Shown here one piece after another: positions 40,387 through 53,120 of a DNA stretch of 64,000 bases; within the stretch, counting starts at the first letter, position 1, and each line of letters starts with the position of its first letter. Below the pieces are notes generated by a model. That model searched no databases. It worked only from the letters and a program-made list of their open reading frames with translations, and was not told the DNA's origin. Position numbers and translations under genes: made by a program. The stretch lies in contig JAWHQI010000166.1 of the NCBI GenBank assembly GCA_033032865.1, forward strand, positions 124,001-188,000, given 5' to 3'. This DNA comes from Dactylorhiza incarnata (Eukaryota; Streptophyta; Magnoliopsida; Asparagales; Orchidaceae).

Positions 40387-41560
40387 ACAATGACAAGTGC
40401 TTGATCAAAAAGTCTAATGACTTAGAGACCATTCTCTTAGGCACTAGGAGTGGGAATGTTTATTATCTAGATTTCATATGCAATAATTCTCTATCATCTG
40501 TTTGTCTTGTGGCTAATGAAAGTGAGTCACTTTGTGTTCAATGGCACAAGAGACTTGCCCACATTAACTATAAGACAATGTATAGACAATTTTCTAAAAA
40601 CCTTGTTAGGAATAGTCCAAACTTAAAATGAATTAAAAGTGGTCCCTGTCAAGCTTGCCAAATGGGCAAGCAAACAAGCGCCACCTTTAAAAGTATTGGC
40701 TCCAAAGACACTAAAAGATGTCTATATCTATTTCACATGGACTTGTTTGGTCCTTTGCCAATTCAGAGCCTAGGTGGGAAGTTGTATACTTTGGTGATTA
40801 TTGATGATCACTCTAAATATACATGGGTATTCTTCCTTAAGAAGAAATCAGATACTTTAAATGTCTTTATAAACCATGTCAAGGCAATTCAGAATGACTT
40901 ACAATGTTTTGTCAAGAACTAACCATGTAACAAAATTTCAATCTGAAGCCATGACAAGGTTTTGTCAAGAATTTGGTATCACCCAAGAGTTTTCCTCCCC
41001 AAGGACTCCACAACAAAATGATATGGCTGAGAGGAGGAATAGAACCTTGATAGAAGCTGGAAGAACACTGCTTAGTGACTCCTCACTCCCAGAATACTTC
41101 TGGGCTGAGGCAGTCAATACTGCATGTTATGTTCTTAATAGAGCTTCCATCAATAAGGTTCATGGAATTACCCCCTATGAGATTCTGAAAGGCAAACAAC
41201 CAACAATTCCATACTTTAGAATCTTTGGTTCAAAATGCTACATTTTAAACAATGGAAAATCTCAATTAACAAAGTTGGCAGAAAAATGCAATGTGGGGGT
41301 TCTTGTTGGCTTTAGCTTACACAATAGAGCTTATAGAGTTTATAATAAGCAAACTCATGTTGTAGAAGAGTATATGCATGTGGTATTTGATGAGACTAGA
41401 CTAATCTATAAGGGCTGGTCTAGTTCTTCTATTTTGACAGGAAATGAAAAGGACATGGAAAAGATGTCTGTGCAAGACATAACCAGCAGGAGCAAAGCAT
41501 ATACAGATACAACAATTCTTGAAGAGGAAGAGGTCTGGGGTGCTGAAGACACTGCTGAAC
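40387..41560 (+). pseudogene. pol: Integrase of C
   Basis: It resumes after H. The pre-integrase HHCC domain has WHKRLAHIN and CQACQMGK, with a stop between them near 40629. DLFGP carries the first catalytic Asp. A frameshift at about 40920 falls where the second Asp should be; the continuing frame reads NHVTKF in place of [20 protein letters not shown] carries the Glu. [14 protein letters not shown] and the [12 protein letters not shown] segment follow. The loss of the second Asp makes it inactive. Confidence 0.88.
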
Positions 41561-43248
41561 CAGTAGAAGTATTACAACAAGCTGAGGACAGATTGCCTGT
41601 AGCTGTAAGACACCTAAGGGATCATCCAAGAGAACAAATCATTGGAGATCAGAACCAAGGTGTACTAACCAGAAGAAGAGCTCATAATGATACCCTATTA
41701 TTGAAATTCCTATCACAAATGGAGCCCAAGAAGTTTGAAGAATCCAACCAAGACACTTTTTGGATTCAAGCAATGCAAGAAGAACTTCTTCAATTCAAAA
41801 GATGCAAGGTATGGAAGCTGGTGCCAAAACCTCAAGGACCCAATATTATTGGCACCAAATGGATTTACAGGAACAAACTGGATGAAAATGGAGTAATCAT
41901 CAAAAATAAGGCTAGATTGGTAGCCAAGGGCTATAGACAAGAGGAGGTAATAGACTTTGATCAAACATTTGCCTCTGTTGTAAGGTTAGAAGCAATTAGG
42001 CTATTCTTTGCCTATGCTTCCCACAAGGGGTTCAAAGTATATCAAATGGATGTCAAATCAGCCTTCCTCAATGGTGACTTGAAGGAAGAGGTATATGTTG
42101 AACAACCATCAGGTTTTGTGCATCCAACCCTCTCTAATCATGTATATTTACTTAGGAAAGCTCTTTATGGTCTAAAGCAAGCCCCTAGGGCTTGGTATGA
42201 GATATTGTCTAGCTTTATCATCAAGAACAAGTTCTTGAGCGGAAAGACAGATAGTACATTGTTTCTTAGGGAAACATGGGGCAAGTGTCTCGTAGTCCAA
42301 ATATATGTTGATGATATAATATTTGGGTCTACTGATAACAACCTCTGCAAAAGGTTTGTCAATCTTATGCAGGGGGAGTTTGAGATGAGCAGTATAGGAG
42401 AGCTCAAGTACTTCTTAGTCATCCAAGTGAAATAGTCTGATGATGGGATATTCATCTCTCAGACCAAGTACACTAGGGAGCTTATAAAGAAATTTGGAAT
42501 GGAATCTGCTTCCACCATGAAAACACCCATGGGGTCCAACATTTCCCTGGACAAGGATGAGAAGGGCAAGGCCTTTGATGAATCCATGTATAGGTGTATT
42601 ATTGGATCCCTATTGTATCTAACTGCTATTAGACCAGACATTATGTATGCTACATGTGTATGTGCTAGGTACCAGACATGCCCTAAGGAAGCTCACTATT
42701 CAGCTGCAAAGAGGATCTTGAGATACCTTAAAGGCAGCCTACATCTTGGCCTTTAATACCTTAAGAACAATGACTTTGAACTAACTGGATTTTAAGATGT
42801 AGATTTTGCAGGATGCAAAGAAGACAGGAAAAACACAAGTGGTAGTTGTCAATTCCTAGGAAGGAGATTGATATCATGGAGCAGTAAAAAGCAGACAAGT
42901 GTGGCAATATCCACTGCTGAGTCTGAATACATTGTTGCATGAAGTTGTTGTGCACAACTATTATGGATACAACATCAGTTAGAGGATTACAACCTCAAGA
43001 TAAGTGAGCCACCTCTTTATTGTGACTCATCCAGTGCTATCTCTATTGCTAAGAATCCTGTCTCTCATAGCAGGACTAATCACATCGAGATAAGATATCA
43101 TTTTATAAGAGAACATGTTGAATATAAAGACATTTGCCTTGAATTTGTCCCCACTGACAATCAAGTTGCTGATATTTTTATAAAGCCATTGGATGAGGCC
43201 AAGTTTAATGCTTTCAAGATTGAACTAGTAATGTTAAATGTTGAATAG
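41561..43248 (+). pseudogene. pol: Reverse transcriptase and RNase H of C
   Basis: RT_2 region: [65 protein letters not shown]. The active site IYVDDIIFG is intact. A stop at 42433-42435 separates it from ELIKKFGM, PMGSNISL and YRCIIGSLLYLTAIRPDI. RNase H has DVDFAG, STAESEY, then a stop, and CDSSSAI, TNHIEIRYHFIR and TDNQVADIF; three stops lie between 42750 and 42945. The end is TAG at 43246-43248. RT motifs are the best preserved part of C. Confidence 0.9.
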
Positions 43249-43769
43249 TGTCAAATATTCCACTCTTTCAATCATATATGATATTATGCATGATATGTTA
43301 TGATTCAAAATGTTGTCCTATCACATCAACTCCTAGTGACATGATTAAGTCTTAACACATTCAGACCTCAAAAGGATTAATGATAAGGCAGTAAGGTCAA
43401 CTAAAACCGACAAGATTATTTCAGCTGAGCCGTTGAGACAGCTGGGAAAAATCTCAACTGAGCCGCTGAGACAACTAAACTGTCCCAGCGGTTGACAGTG
43501 CTCTATCCCAGCAGTTTAGGTCATCATCTCAGCGGTTCCGCTGAGACAGGATGGTCACATATCAGTTTGGCTAAATGCAACCCCAATTGACATAATTCTA
43601 CTTGCAACTATAAGTTCACTTAATTTTACTTATTAGGGCTAATCATACGACTGATTTAAGCCATATATATAGACAATCATTAATTAGTGAAAGATACACA
43701 ACCCTTCCTTCCTACCCTCCGAGATGAATCACATTCTCTTCCATCCCAGCGCATTCCTCTACAGCACCA
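43249..43769 (+). promoter_or_regulatory. Spacer of C with copies of the LTR motif CCGCTGAGACA
   Basis: Between RNase H and the extra ORF the words GCCGTTGAGACAG, GCCGCTGAGACAA, CCCAGCGGTT and TCTCAGCGGTTCC lie at about 43428-43555, in both orientations. The same words crowd the U3 of the LTR of C (26150-26350). That suggests a duplicated regulatory module in front of the extra ORF. Function is inference. Confidence 0.5.
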
Positions 43770-44299
43770 ATGGCACCCAAGAGTTCAACGGACCTTCTGG
43801 AAGGGTATGAGATAGTCAGAAATGGCTTTGCCCATGCTCCAAAAGAAATAAAAGGAGTGATTCAACTCTTAGAAGCACAAGGGCTGGAATATTCCCTTTC
43901 TGAACCTACTGCCATTCTCAGAACTGAAGTTCTGGAAAGGTTCAGTAATGTCAAGTTATCCTCTTCCTAGTCCACCTTAAAGTCCAAAATAGGAGGAGAA
44001 AGATTGAAAATCTCCTCAGCAAGAATTGAACAAGCTCTCCACATACCCTCATGCCACAAGGATGAGGAGGAAGAGATTTCTGACAAGGATAAGTAGCTAG
44101 ATTTGAAATGGACTGAGTATAGTGATGCCAAGATTGGCTCATTAAAAAGGAAATTCTTCAATCAAAGAGGAAAATTACTGTCAGATATTGTGGGCAAAGC
44201 ACTCCTTTGCAAGCCAGGGTCTTATGATACCATTTCACAATCCATGTTTGATATCATGGCAAGGATTATTCTGACAAAGAGAACTTTCTGGGGAGAAGT
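43770..44299 (+). pseudogene. Extra ORF of C, N-terminal part
   Basis: Starts MAPKSSTDLLEG; the same ORF of E starts MARRSSGNL. GFAHAPKEIKGVIQLLEAQG, LRTEVLERFSNVKL, then two stops (near 43968 and 44096), then KLLSDIVGKALLCKPGSYD. The last block matches E at about 10575-10500. It continues in frame after element I (44300-57914) once one copy of GAAGT is removed. No signal peptide is seen. The family is found downstream of pol in Sireviruses; its role is unknown. Confidence 0.75.
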
Positions 44300-45659
44300 T
44301 GTAAGATCCCCCCCTCCGGTACGCTCAACCTTATCGGGAGATCTTACCGCACACCATCGCCAATACATGACTCCGAGACGACTAACGTAGGATCAAAAGA
44401 ATGACCAACACAAACACTCCTCTCATTGCTCACCCTGAGGCCATATATTAACGATGGTGCTAAGCGATTTCTACTTGAAATCCGGAAGCGTGGTGGTTTA
44501 GTAGCAGCACGATCTACCTTTGTAAAAGCTAATAGGGTAAAGACATCTATTTTCGTAGCATAACATGTGGTAGATAATAATTGTTTAATAGGTTCGAGTT
44601 ACCATTTAAGATATCAGATGAATCATAATTCATAAGGTTAAGGCGCAGCGATTTAGTTTAACAGAGAGTAAAGTTGTATATATAAAATATATTGCTACTC
44701 AGTCGATTTCCAAAATGGTAATAAGTGGAGCATATGCTTAGTAAGGTTACAAGGGTCTATCTAGCTTTATCCCATCAAGAGTATAATATTTGCAGCGATA
44801 TATGTAACACATAATAATAAACCACAATGAATCTCAAGGCATAAATACTTAAATTGTGTCCTAACATAAGGTACCTCGATGGCCATAGCCGAAGTTATCA
44901 TCCTGGATCCATCCCATTGCCTATCCGCATCCCTAACCTGTATCTCAAGTATAATGTCAAGGCATAAAATTAACTAACAAGGAGGTTATGTGTAAAAGTA
45001 ATTGGGTCATGGCAGTCTTCCCACGACCACCGCCTACGTACTCCGTACCACCCTGCATACGGCCTCAGACCCACGTAGTTCTTGATTGTCGCACGGGTTA
45101 CCTGGGACCAGGCCGTCCTCGATGCGGGTTGCCTTAGAGTAACACTCGAAGGCCATCCTAAATTTTCCAAAGGCAACAATTATCCCCGAAGGGATGTATT
45201 TTCTTGAAGAGGCAACATTTTATTCCCGAAGGAATATATTTCTCGAAGGGGCAACATTTTCATTATCATCACAATGATTCATATTTCCGTATGAATAACA
45301 CGAAACGAATATGCTCTTCTAATGACATTATTCCAAGCTTATAGCGTATGCAGGATTTAGAATTTAGTGCATTTTTATAAATCAGCAGAAGCCTCCAATA
45401 AGTCATTGGCCAATGATCAAGTAATTCATTACGAGAGAGAGAGCAGGAGTAATATGTAAGAGACTTGTCGCCACCTCCTAGGCTCGGCAAGATAAGCTTC
45501 ATGGCCACTTTGGTGTCAATATTAAATTCACTGATAAATTAGCTACGTCCAGCATAATTTCATTATGGGTCCAAGAGATGAACACCACTTTCAAGGGCCT
45601 GAACAACCAAATATATATACATGCCGATGCTTCTAAACGAAGGCAGGAAATGCAGATTT

Positions 45660-46400
45660 GTCAACGATAAAACAGGGATTTGACCTATCAAACGAACTCC
45701 AAAAATTACGTACAAGTACAATTTGGAAAGATAAAAACATTACCTACCTTAATGATGAAGGGTTCATAAGGTGATTACTACCAAATAAAGCCTAAATATC
45801 AAAAAGAAGGTTTGCTGCAGTTTTTAAACAATAGCAGAATTCAGAAAAAGGCAGTACTAAAACGGGGTTTTGACCCATCAAACGAACTCCAAAAATTATG
45901 TACAAGTACAATTTGGAAAGGTAAAAACATTACCTACATTAATGATGAAGGGTTCGTAAGGTGATTACTACCAAATAAAGCCTAAATATCAAAAAGAAGG
46001 TTTGCTGCAGTTTTTAAGCAATAGCAGAATTCAGAAAAAGGCAGTACTAAAACGGGGTTTTGACCCATCAAACGAACTCCAAAGATTATGTACAAGTACA
46101 ATTTGGAAAGGTAAAGACATTACCTACATTAATGATGAAGGGTTCAAAAGGTGATTACTAACAAATAAAGCCTAAATATCAAAAAGAAGGTTTGCTGCAG
46201 TTTTTAAGCAATTGCAGAATTCAGAAAAAGGCAGTACTAAAACGGGGTTTTGACCCATCAAACAAACTCCAAAAATTATGTACAAGTACAATTTGGAAAG
46301 GTAAAAACATTACCTACATTAATGATGAAGGGTTCAAAAGGTGATTATTACCAAATAAAGCCTAAATATCAAAAAGAAAGTTTGCTGCAGTTTTTAACTA
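45660..46400. repeat. About 190-bp tandem repeat, four copies, in the left LTR of I
   Basis: The word GACC(C/T)ATCAAAC recurs at 45682, 45871, 46062 and 46252. Each unit has an AACGAACTCCAAAAATTA run and a GGTTTGCTGCAGTTTTTAA run. The right LTR has the same four units at about 54480-55220. Confidence 0.9.
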
Positions 46401-47854
46401 AAACAAGAATTGCAGGTTTTGGGAGCATTTGTAACTCGCTCGCACAAGTTGATATCCATGCTCCCTATGCGTTTTACAACTCAAAACAGCCCCAATTACT
46501 TTGCCATTTGAATACTAGGTTCAACATATGTACACTCACACACATATAATAAAAATCATGTGTCACGTTGTATTTGTAAACCTAAAGCATGTAGTGTAAA
46601 AATCTGAGAAAAAGCTAAAACAAAATGATTAATTTCACCTCATCCGGAAGGATTTAATGGTGGAATAATTCAATTTCATGGAAGCTAACTCGTCCGACAA
46701 ATTCTTTAATTATGGGTATGCATGCATGTTTAATTTAAGCCTTCTACTATGAAAATCTGAGAATAGTATAATAAAAGTAAATTGATTTCATGTTGACGGA
46801 GTCATGAGCTCATCCAACAAAAAGGATTGTAGATTTCCAATTATTGGGACTCGATGTCAAGTATGCAAAAACCTCTCATTAATTAGTTAAAATCGAGACC
46901 TTGTGAAATTCATTAACCCTTATTTAACCAAAAGTTCGATCAATATCATGTGCAAGTCATAGTCCAAAAATAAAATCCCTACTCATGCAATGTATTTTTT
47001 GCAAAAACTTTCTTATATAAAACCCACGTAGTGCAAACACTACCGTCAAGTCTTAATTTTGAATAGCTCCTCATAAAGTATGAGACTTACATCAATGTTG
47101 TCCTTTTCTTTACCAACAAAAGCCCCATGATTTCTGGGGTCGTGTATGTAGAACCTCTACATTGACTCATAAGTGAGTCCTTAAAAGAAATAACTCTACT
47201 AGTCATCTTATGCGTAAACTTGCATGTGATATTACTCAACATGCGCAAGTCCAAAAATTCTAAAACTTCTAGACTATGAGTGTTTATGTATAACTCAACT
47301 ATGCCCAAAGTCTCGGGTCATGGCGATGTCCCATTCATTACAAACTAACAATAATATGGCTGGATCCATATTTGGACCAGCCTCACTAAAATTTCTGCCT
47401 AGGGTGCTAGGATCGCCCAAAAATTATGTATAATATATCAAAAGAAAGCTAAGAGAACAGGCTACAACATTTATGTTGAGTACTTCTCCTAAATCTGTAC
47501 AGAAGTGGGACTAATAATCATCAGAAGGTTCTGTCTTTTAAAATATAGAAAACTGCATCGAAAACGTATGTCCAGGAAGGACAGATCTCCATGAATATAA
47601 AGAGGAGATTTCAGATATCGCAATGGCCGTAATCCATTTTTAGATCTTGCTCCATAGAGAATATTTGCATGCTAACAGATCTAAGATCTAACAAGGAGGA
47701 AGAGAATGTCAGACATGCCTGAGCTCGCGCTCGCAGGCGAGTATTTCGACGTGTCGCCATGGTTTTCTTCTTCCAAGCCTAAGTGGTGCTCCTTCTTTGT
47801 CTCCACCGAACTCTCACTCTCTCATTTAGGGCTAGGACAACTCAAAATTTCGTG

Positions 47855-48140
47855 TGTTGCAGGCTCTTGATGGTTTACCGGAGGCTGACGGGGAAGGGGA
47901 AAGGGGGCAGCAGTTCTGCCGAGAGAAGGAGGGGCGATCCCGTCGCGTCGAGGAGGGAGAACCGATCTGGGGGGTGCTGCTGTGTAAGAAGGATAGAGAG
48001 ATGCCGGGGAGAGATCGGGGGCCCTGCTTTTGTCGTGCGAAGAGAGGATAGAGGGGGAGAGGGATTCCTGGGCGGCGAGAGAAGAGAGGGGAGTAACGAA
48101 GGAGGAAGCCGGTCCGAAATGAGGGGGGGCCGATCCTATG
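47855..48140. other. GC-rich island in the left LTR of I
   Basis: A purine-rich, G-heavy stretch in AT-rich surroundings, with ORFs of 100-140 codons in several frames on both strands and none better than another. It probably belongs to the transcribed leader of the LTR. The right LTR has it at about 56675-56960. Confidence 0.5.
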
Positions 48141-48392
48141 TTAAAAGCAGCGAAGCCCTTCGTGGAGATCGCCCAGCTTCGTTGCTTCCACCCCCTTTTT
48201 CGTGATTTCCACCTTCTGCACAATCAATAAACCTTTTAATTTGGCCGGTCCAAAGCTATCCCTAATAAATATAAAAACGTTTTAGTTAATTCCTCCACCG
48301 CCTCAATTAACCGCCAATGAAAAGCCTATTACCGAAACATTTTGTTATCAGCACTCCATAGCCACATTTATTATTATTACAACCAAATAGTG

Positions 48393-48495
48393 ATTAGCTA
48401 GCAGCACACCCAATTAGGAATTAGCTAGCAGCACACCCAATTAGGAATTAGCTAGCAGCACACCCAATTAGGAATTAGCTAGCAGCACACCTATC
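48393..48495. repeat. GGAATTAGCTAGCAGCACACCCAATTA array
   Basis: Four copies of a unit of about 26 bp with the word TTAGCTAGCAGCACACC. The right LTR has the same at about 57212-57312. Confidence 0.85.
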
Positions 48496-49090
48496 CACAA
48501 GTGCTTTCATTAAATAGAGGGGCAGCCATTTAGTAAGAACAAAAAGCCCCCAAAATATCTCATAAAACTTTAAATCAATCGCCTAACAGGAGCTTTAAAC
48601 AGTTGGTCGTTCAGACTAATTAACTTAACTAAGGCGGATTTTCAAATCCATTTACGCACATAATCACTTAATTCGCCGCGTTACTGAAAACGACCCGTTT
48701 CGTCCAAATTTCCTTGATTAGCACCATGCTCGATCTGGACGGAGGGAAATAATTTATTTCAATAATACGAGTCAAATAATTGTATGGGTTAATTTGGGCT
48801 CAACAACTTAAGCGTTCGTGACAGTCTCGCCCCAATGCCAGATTTGTCAAGATCAGTTAATTGCGTCATTTACATCGGGATGTAATGAAAACGTACGTTG
48901 TTGAGTCTGTAGTAATATTGTCACTGGTGAACCCCAATTTTAGGCTAATTTGCATGAAGTACATGTTGTGACGTCGTAGTTTAATTCATAATCCGAAGTT
49001 AGGTCATGAAACTGTTAAAAAACTGGTTTAAACTCCTCAATGGTTCGCATGGCTCTTCTAGGCCCCTAGTGCCAAAATCGGGATGTTACA

Positions 49091-52000
49091 AATCCAATAA
49101 GACAAAGAACAATTTTCGTCCCCGAAAATGCGAATGGGGCATGGGGTTTCAAAAATTGAGTTGTAAATGATCACTTTGTTCCACCCATGTCTCCCAACTC
49201 ATTCAAAATCATATTTACCAGGTTCAAGTCCAATCATCCCCAAGCAACTAGATCCGTTAGATTTTTCACAAGGAATTTCTACACAAGGCTTCTTGAGTTG
49301 TGGTAATTCATTTGAGCTCGGTAATTTGATTAGTCTAGTCTAAGCCAAGTATAAGAGAACTTAACTGATGTATGACTAACTCATTATATAGTTATACTTC
49401 AATGTGGATCTTTCCAGTGGAAAAAGCAGTAGTCGCAAGTAAGCAAGCGCTGTAGATCTGCTACTCAAAATCAATTCTCATGCGGGGTTACATAGTTGAG
49501 AAGTAGGTGTTAGCTAAAGGGTCTAGATTCAACTGGAGGGATTCTATAACAATTTGTCTTTGGGTTTATGATTCGTTTGCCATCAAGTGTATAAAAGATC
49601 CCAATATTGTGAATGAAGCCAAGGGTATAGTGGTCTTTAACTTGAAATCACAATCAAAAGTACACGGACCTAAGATTACAGTCACAATCACAACTAATAT
49701 CCTAAGAAAATATAGGTAAAGGGGTACAATCAAACGACGAATAAAAAGCAGCGTGTAATAGCATAAAGAAAACCTTAACTTATATGAATGTCTAAGTAGA
49801 CATATAAGTTTAGGGGTCCGCCTGAACGTCCTGATCATATGAAAAGTCCCATACCGATTCATACAATAGAGGGTATGATATGTATGTCATGATTATGTAT
49901 ATGTAAACAATGGCAAAGCAAGGTATATAAAAGCATAAAGAAAACCTTAACTTATATGAATGTCTCAGGTAGACATATAAGTTAAGGGGTCCGCCTGAAC
50001 GTCCTGATCATATGAAAAGTCCCATACTGATTCATATGATAGAGGGTATGGTATGTATGTATGCCATGAACACGCAAGTGCAACTCACGCACACGACTCT
50101 GCACATACAGACCTTGTAAGTTCCCCATTGTTCAAGGTGTAGCTATCACCCAGGGTCTCACTACCGTGGCCATAGTGACAGTGGGTTGGGCTCCCCCACT
50201 TCTAGGCAGGTACACACACTACCACGCCTAGACCTCTCCACACTCCCTCCGAGACCCACGCGTGGGCGGACTAGTCGTGCTTTTTGCTGCGCGTCAGACT
50301 TAGATAGGCCAAGTATGAGTTTAGGGATGGTGGCTTCTCCACATCATCAACTAAGCCAGATCCCTAACCCTCATCACTCGCCTGAGTCAACGTATGCCCG
50401 TCGGTGTGTCAACCGGACCATACCGAAGACCCACCACAAAATTCCTGCATATGCAATTATGTATGAAAAACTGAGCCTACAACTTTCTAGGTATCTATGC
50501 TAAATTGTTTAAGTGACCCTGAGCCAACCGCTCACCGGCCCATATATACATCCAATAATGCCATGCCAAATGTTTGAAAATGCAACTCACATACCCGACT
50601 CTGTATGTGCAGACCTTTAGTTCCCCCTTTTTGGAGCTAGCAAGACTCCCAGGATACTCCCGTAGTGGCAAACGGAAGCGGTGGGTTGGGCCTCGCCCAC
50701 CTCTAGGTTGGTATTCACACTACCTAACCTAGACCTATCGTACGCCTCAACGCAAAACCGCGGAGCATCTGCGTACTCTTACTGGCTGGACCACCAGACT
50801 TTCATGGCTAAGTGCAAATTCCACACTTGCCGAGTCAACGTATTGACGTCGGTGTGAACGACCGTCCAATACCGAAGACCCACCACCTTCGTGCACATGC
50901 AACATGTTCTACTATCTACCTACTGTTCGTAGCACCAAACCAACTAAACTCCCGTAACCACGGAGTGTGGGTGAGTGTGTTATTAAATTATTCTTGTATA
51001 ACATCTTACTCTTACATTTTATGGTTAATCTTGGACTTCCCGAGGGTTACCCTGTGAGGGGCTCACTACGGTACTAGGAGCTAAAATGGGGTGATAGCTC
51101 AAGGCTCCCTTTCTCAAGACACTTAGTGTTATTAGTTACTACCCACAAGATTACCCTCTTATCATTTCACTTGAATTAAACCTAAGGGCTTTAAGACCCT
51201 CTAAGGGAAAAGACAATTTTTCGTCAATCCCGAGCACAGCCTTACCCTTAGCTCACCAAGCGCTCTCATCACCTAAACTCCTTTTTGGTGACCTCAACCT
51301 CTTCATCAAAATCAGGTACACCAACTAACTCCCATTCCCACCTAATGGTCTACAAGTCATCTCCATTCTACTGGGTGTCCCATACACGCACATGTAATTC
51401 CCTGTTATTTGCATTGCCCACTACCAGGACTACATAATCTGTCCTTGGCATCCACCCTGGGATTTCACTACTTACCTTGCATGTTTATCAATCGTATTAC
51501 TTGTTATATCACATTTAGGTACGATGTCTACTCGTTTAGGAAACTCATATCCTCAACCCCGCACAGGACTGCTTGTGCATTTATCATTATCTCACACATG
51601 ATTCCGAGGATCTTGCACGTAATCCCTCCGATATACTACAATCATTACTGACGTCTTCTTATTCAATTACAGATGATATATCACCCTAAATCCGTACGAG
51701 AATACCCATTATATTTATTGTAATCATAAACAATCAACATTAATGACAAAAACTTCAATGATTATCACAGCATCGGTTCAACTATATTTCTTGCGATCAT
51801 AAAGGATTAAGCATTTATAACAATACTTTAATTTGTCATCGCATCATCGAGGTGCACATTCGATCATCAACCGCAAAGCATTAAGTCTATAATCTGTCCG
51901 CTAGATGTATTTATCGTAAATATTGACTAAGGACACTTGGATTATGAGTATTATCCATTTCCCAAAATATATTTTCTAAAAATTACTAAGGGATCCTAAC

Positions 52001-53120
52001 ATCAAAACTGATTTTCATTAACCACTATCGTTGAATGATCTTCTTAATAATCCAAATCACCCTCTAATACAGATTGCAATCTTTGCGAATACCATAATCA
52101 TGGAGATCTCTACTAATGTCATGATTCTAAAACCGATCATGATACATGCCCGTTCATTTGATCCTTTAAATCCTTTAAAGGGTCTACTATTAGCTTTCCT
52201 TAATTAGATCATTTCCTAAGTTTGGGAAAAATTCTAAAAAGTTTTACTAAAAAGTCTCTGTGGTTCAAAGGGAATTAAATCTCTTTATTGACAATCGATC
52301 TCCTTAGAGACTTATCTTTCCTTATTTCCTCCACTAGGGAACACCATCCCCATTCAAACATGATTTATGAAAAATTCCATAATTATTCTAGGACTTGCAA
52401 ATGGGAATCTCATCTATGCAAAAGTCCAATTGATCTAATATAATCATATAAAACTCATTTCGTGATTCAGACCATAAAGTCTTGGAATAAACCTACGAGC
52501 TATGGTAATACATGTGATAGTAATGAGGTAAACCTCAAAACTATGAGTTATAATTTGTGTTTTAACATCTAACCTAAGGCATATAAGGTAGTTTTCAGCC
52601 TTATTTTTCCTTGGGCCAATGACTCCGATTGAATCAAGTTGTGCCAAATTCAAGTTTGATTTCCCAGCCATCTTCTATGTGGTTAATAACGAGCTCTAGA
52701 TAATTGATTTTCTCGTGTAATTCCACTAAATTTCGATTTTTGAGGAACATTTGGTGATTTACTTATGAACAATCATCTTGTTTGATGCCCTTTAAGTATG
52801 CTAATATGGAATTACTTAAACTATTATATGAAATTTATCCATTATAGTTCTCATTTACTCGAATCACCTTAGTGAAGTACTAATTTTGATGACGTAGGTG
52901 AAATTTTATCAAACTGGGAGGGAGATATGCCATCCTCAATAAGACAAAGAGGAATAGGTCTAGGGTAGAGTTGTGTCAAAACATTGTCTTGATAATTAAA
53001 CGGTCCACCATTGCTTCCGCTGAAGTGGTTCCCCTGAACCACTCATTTAAAATAGACTGGACATAAGAGAATTTCTATTTTTAGCACTAGCTGAAGGATC
53101 GTTTACGCTCTGATACCCTT
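49091..53120 (-). other. Non-coding interior of I
   Basis: 4030 bp without a credible gene. Features: two copies of a 34-35 nt near-perfect hairpin AACTTATATG...ATAAGTT (49777-49810 and 49949-49983) in a direct repeat of about 170 bp; a diverged duplication of about 450 bp (50080-50540 against 50575-50960) with the words GTGGGTTGGGC and ATACCGAAGACCCACCAC. Conserved non-coding interiors are a LARD trait. Confidence 0.75.
53106..53118 (-). other. Primer binding site of I
   Basis: The minus strand reads GGGTATCAGAGCG two bases after the LTR end. This is the initiator Met tRNA site with T changed to G at its first base. Confidence 0.8.

Larger units (their letters stand above)
44300..49090 (-). 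repeat. 3' LTR of I (4791 bp)
   Basis: On the plus strand it starts TGTAAGATCC and ends GGGATGTTACA. It contains four tandem units of about 190 bp (45660-46400), a GC-rich island (47855-48140) and a 25-bp array (48393-48495). All are repeated in the other LTR. Confidence 0.92.

Noticed and set aside
47783..48223. ORFs of 130-140 codons on both strands of the GC-rich island in LTR I
   Set aside because: Open in several frames because of high GC. The second LTR copy has changes that alter frames, and there is no homology.
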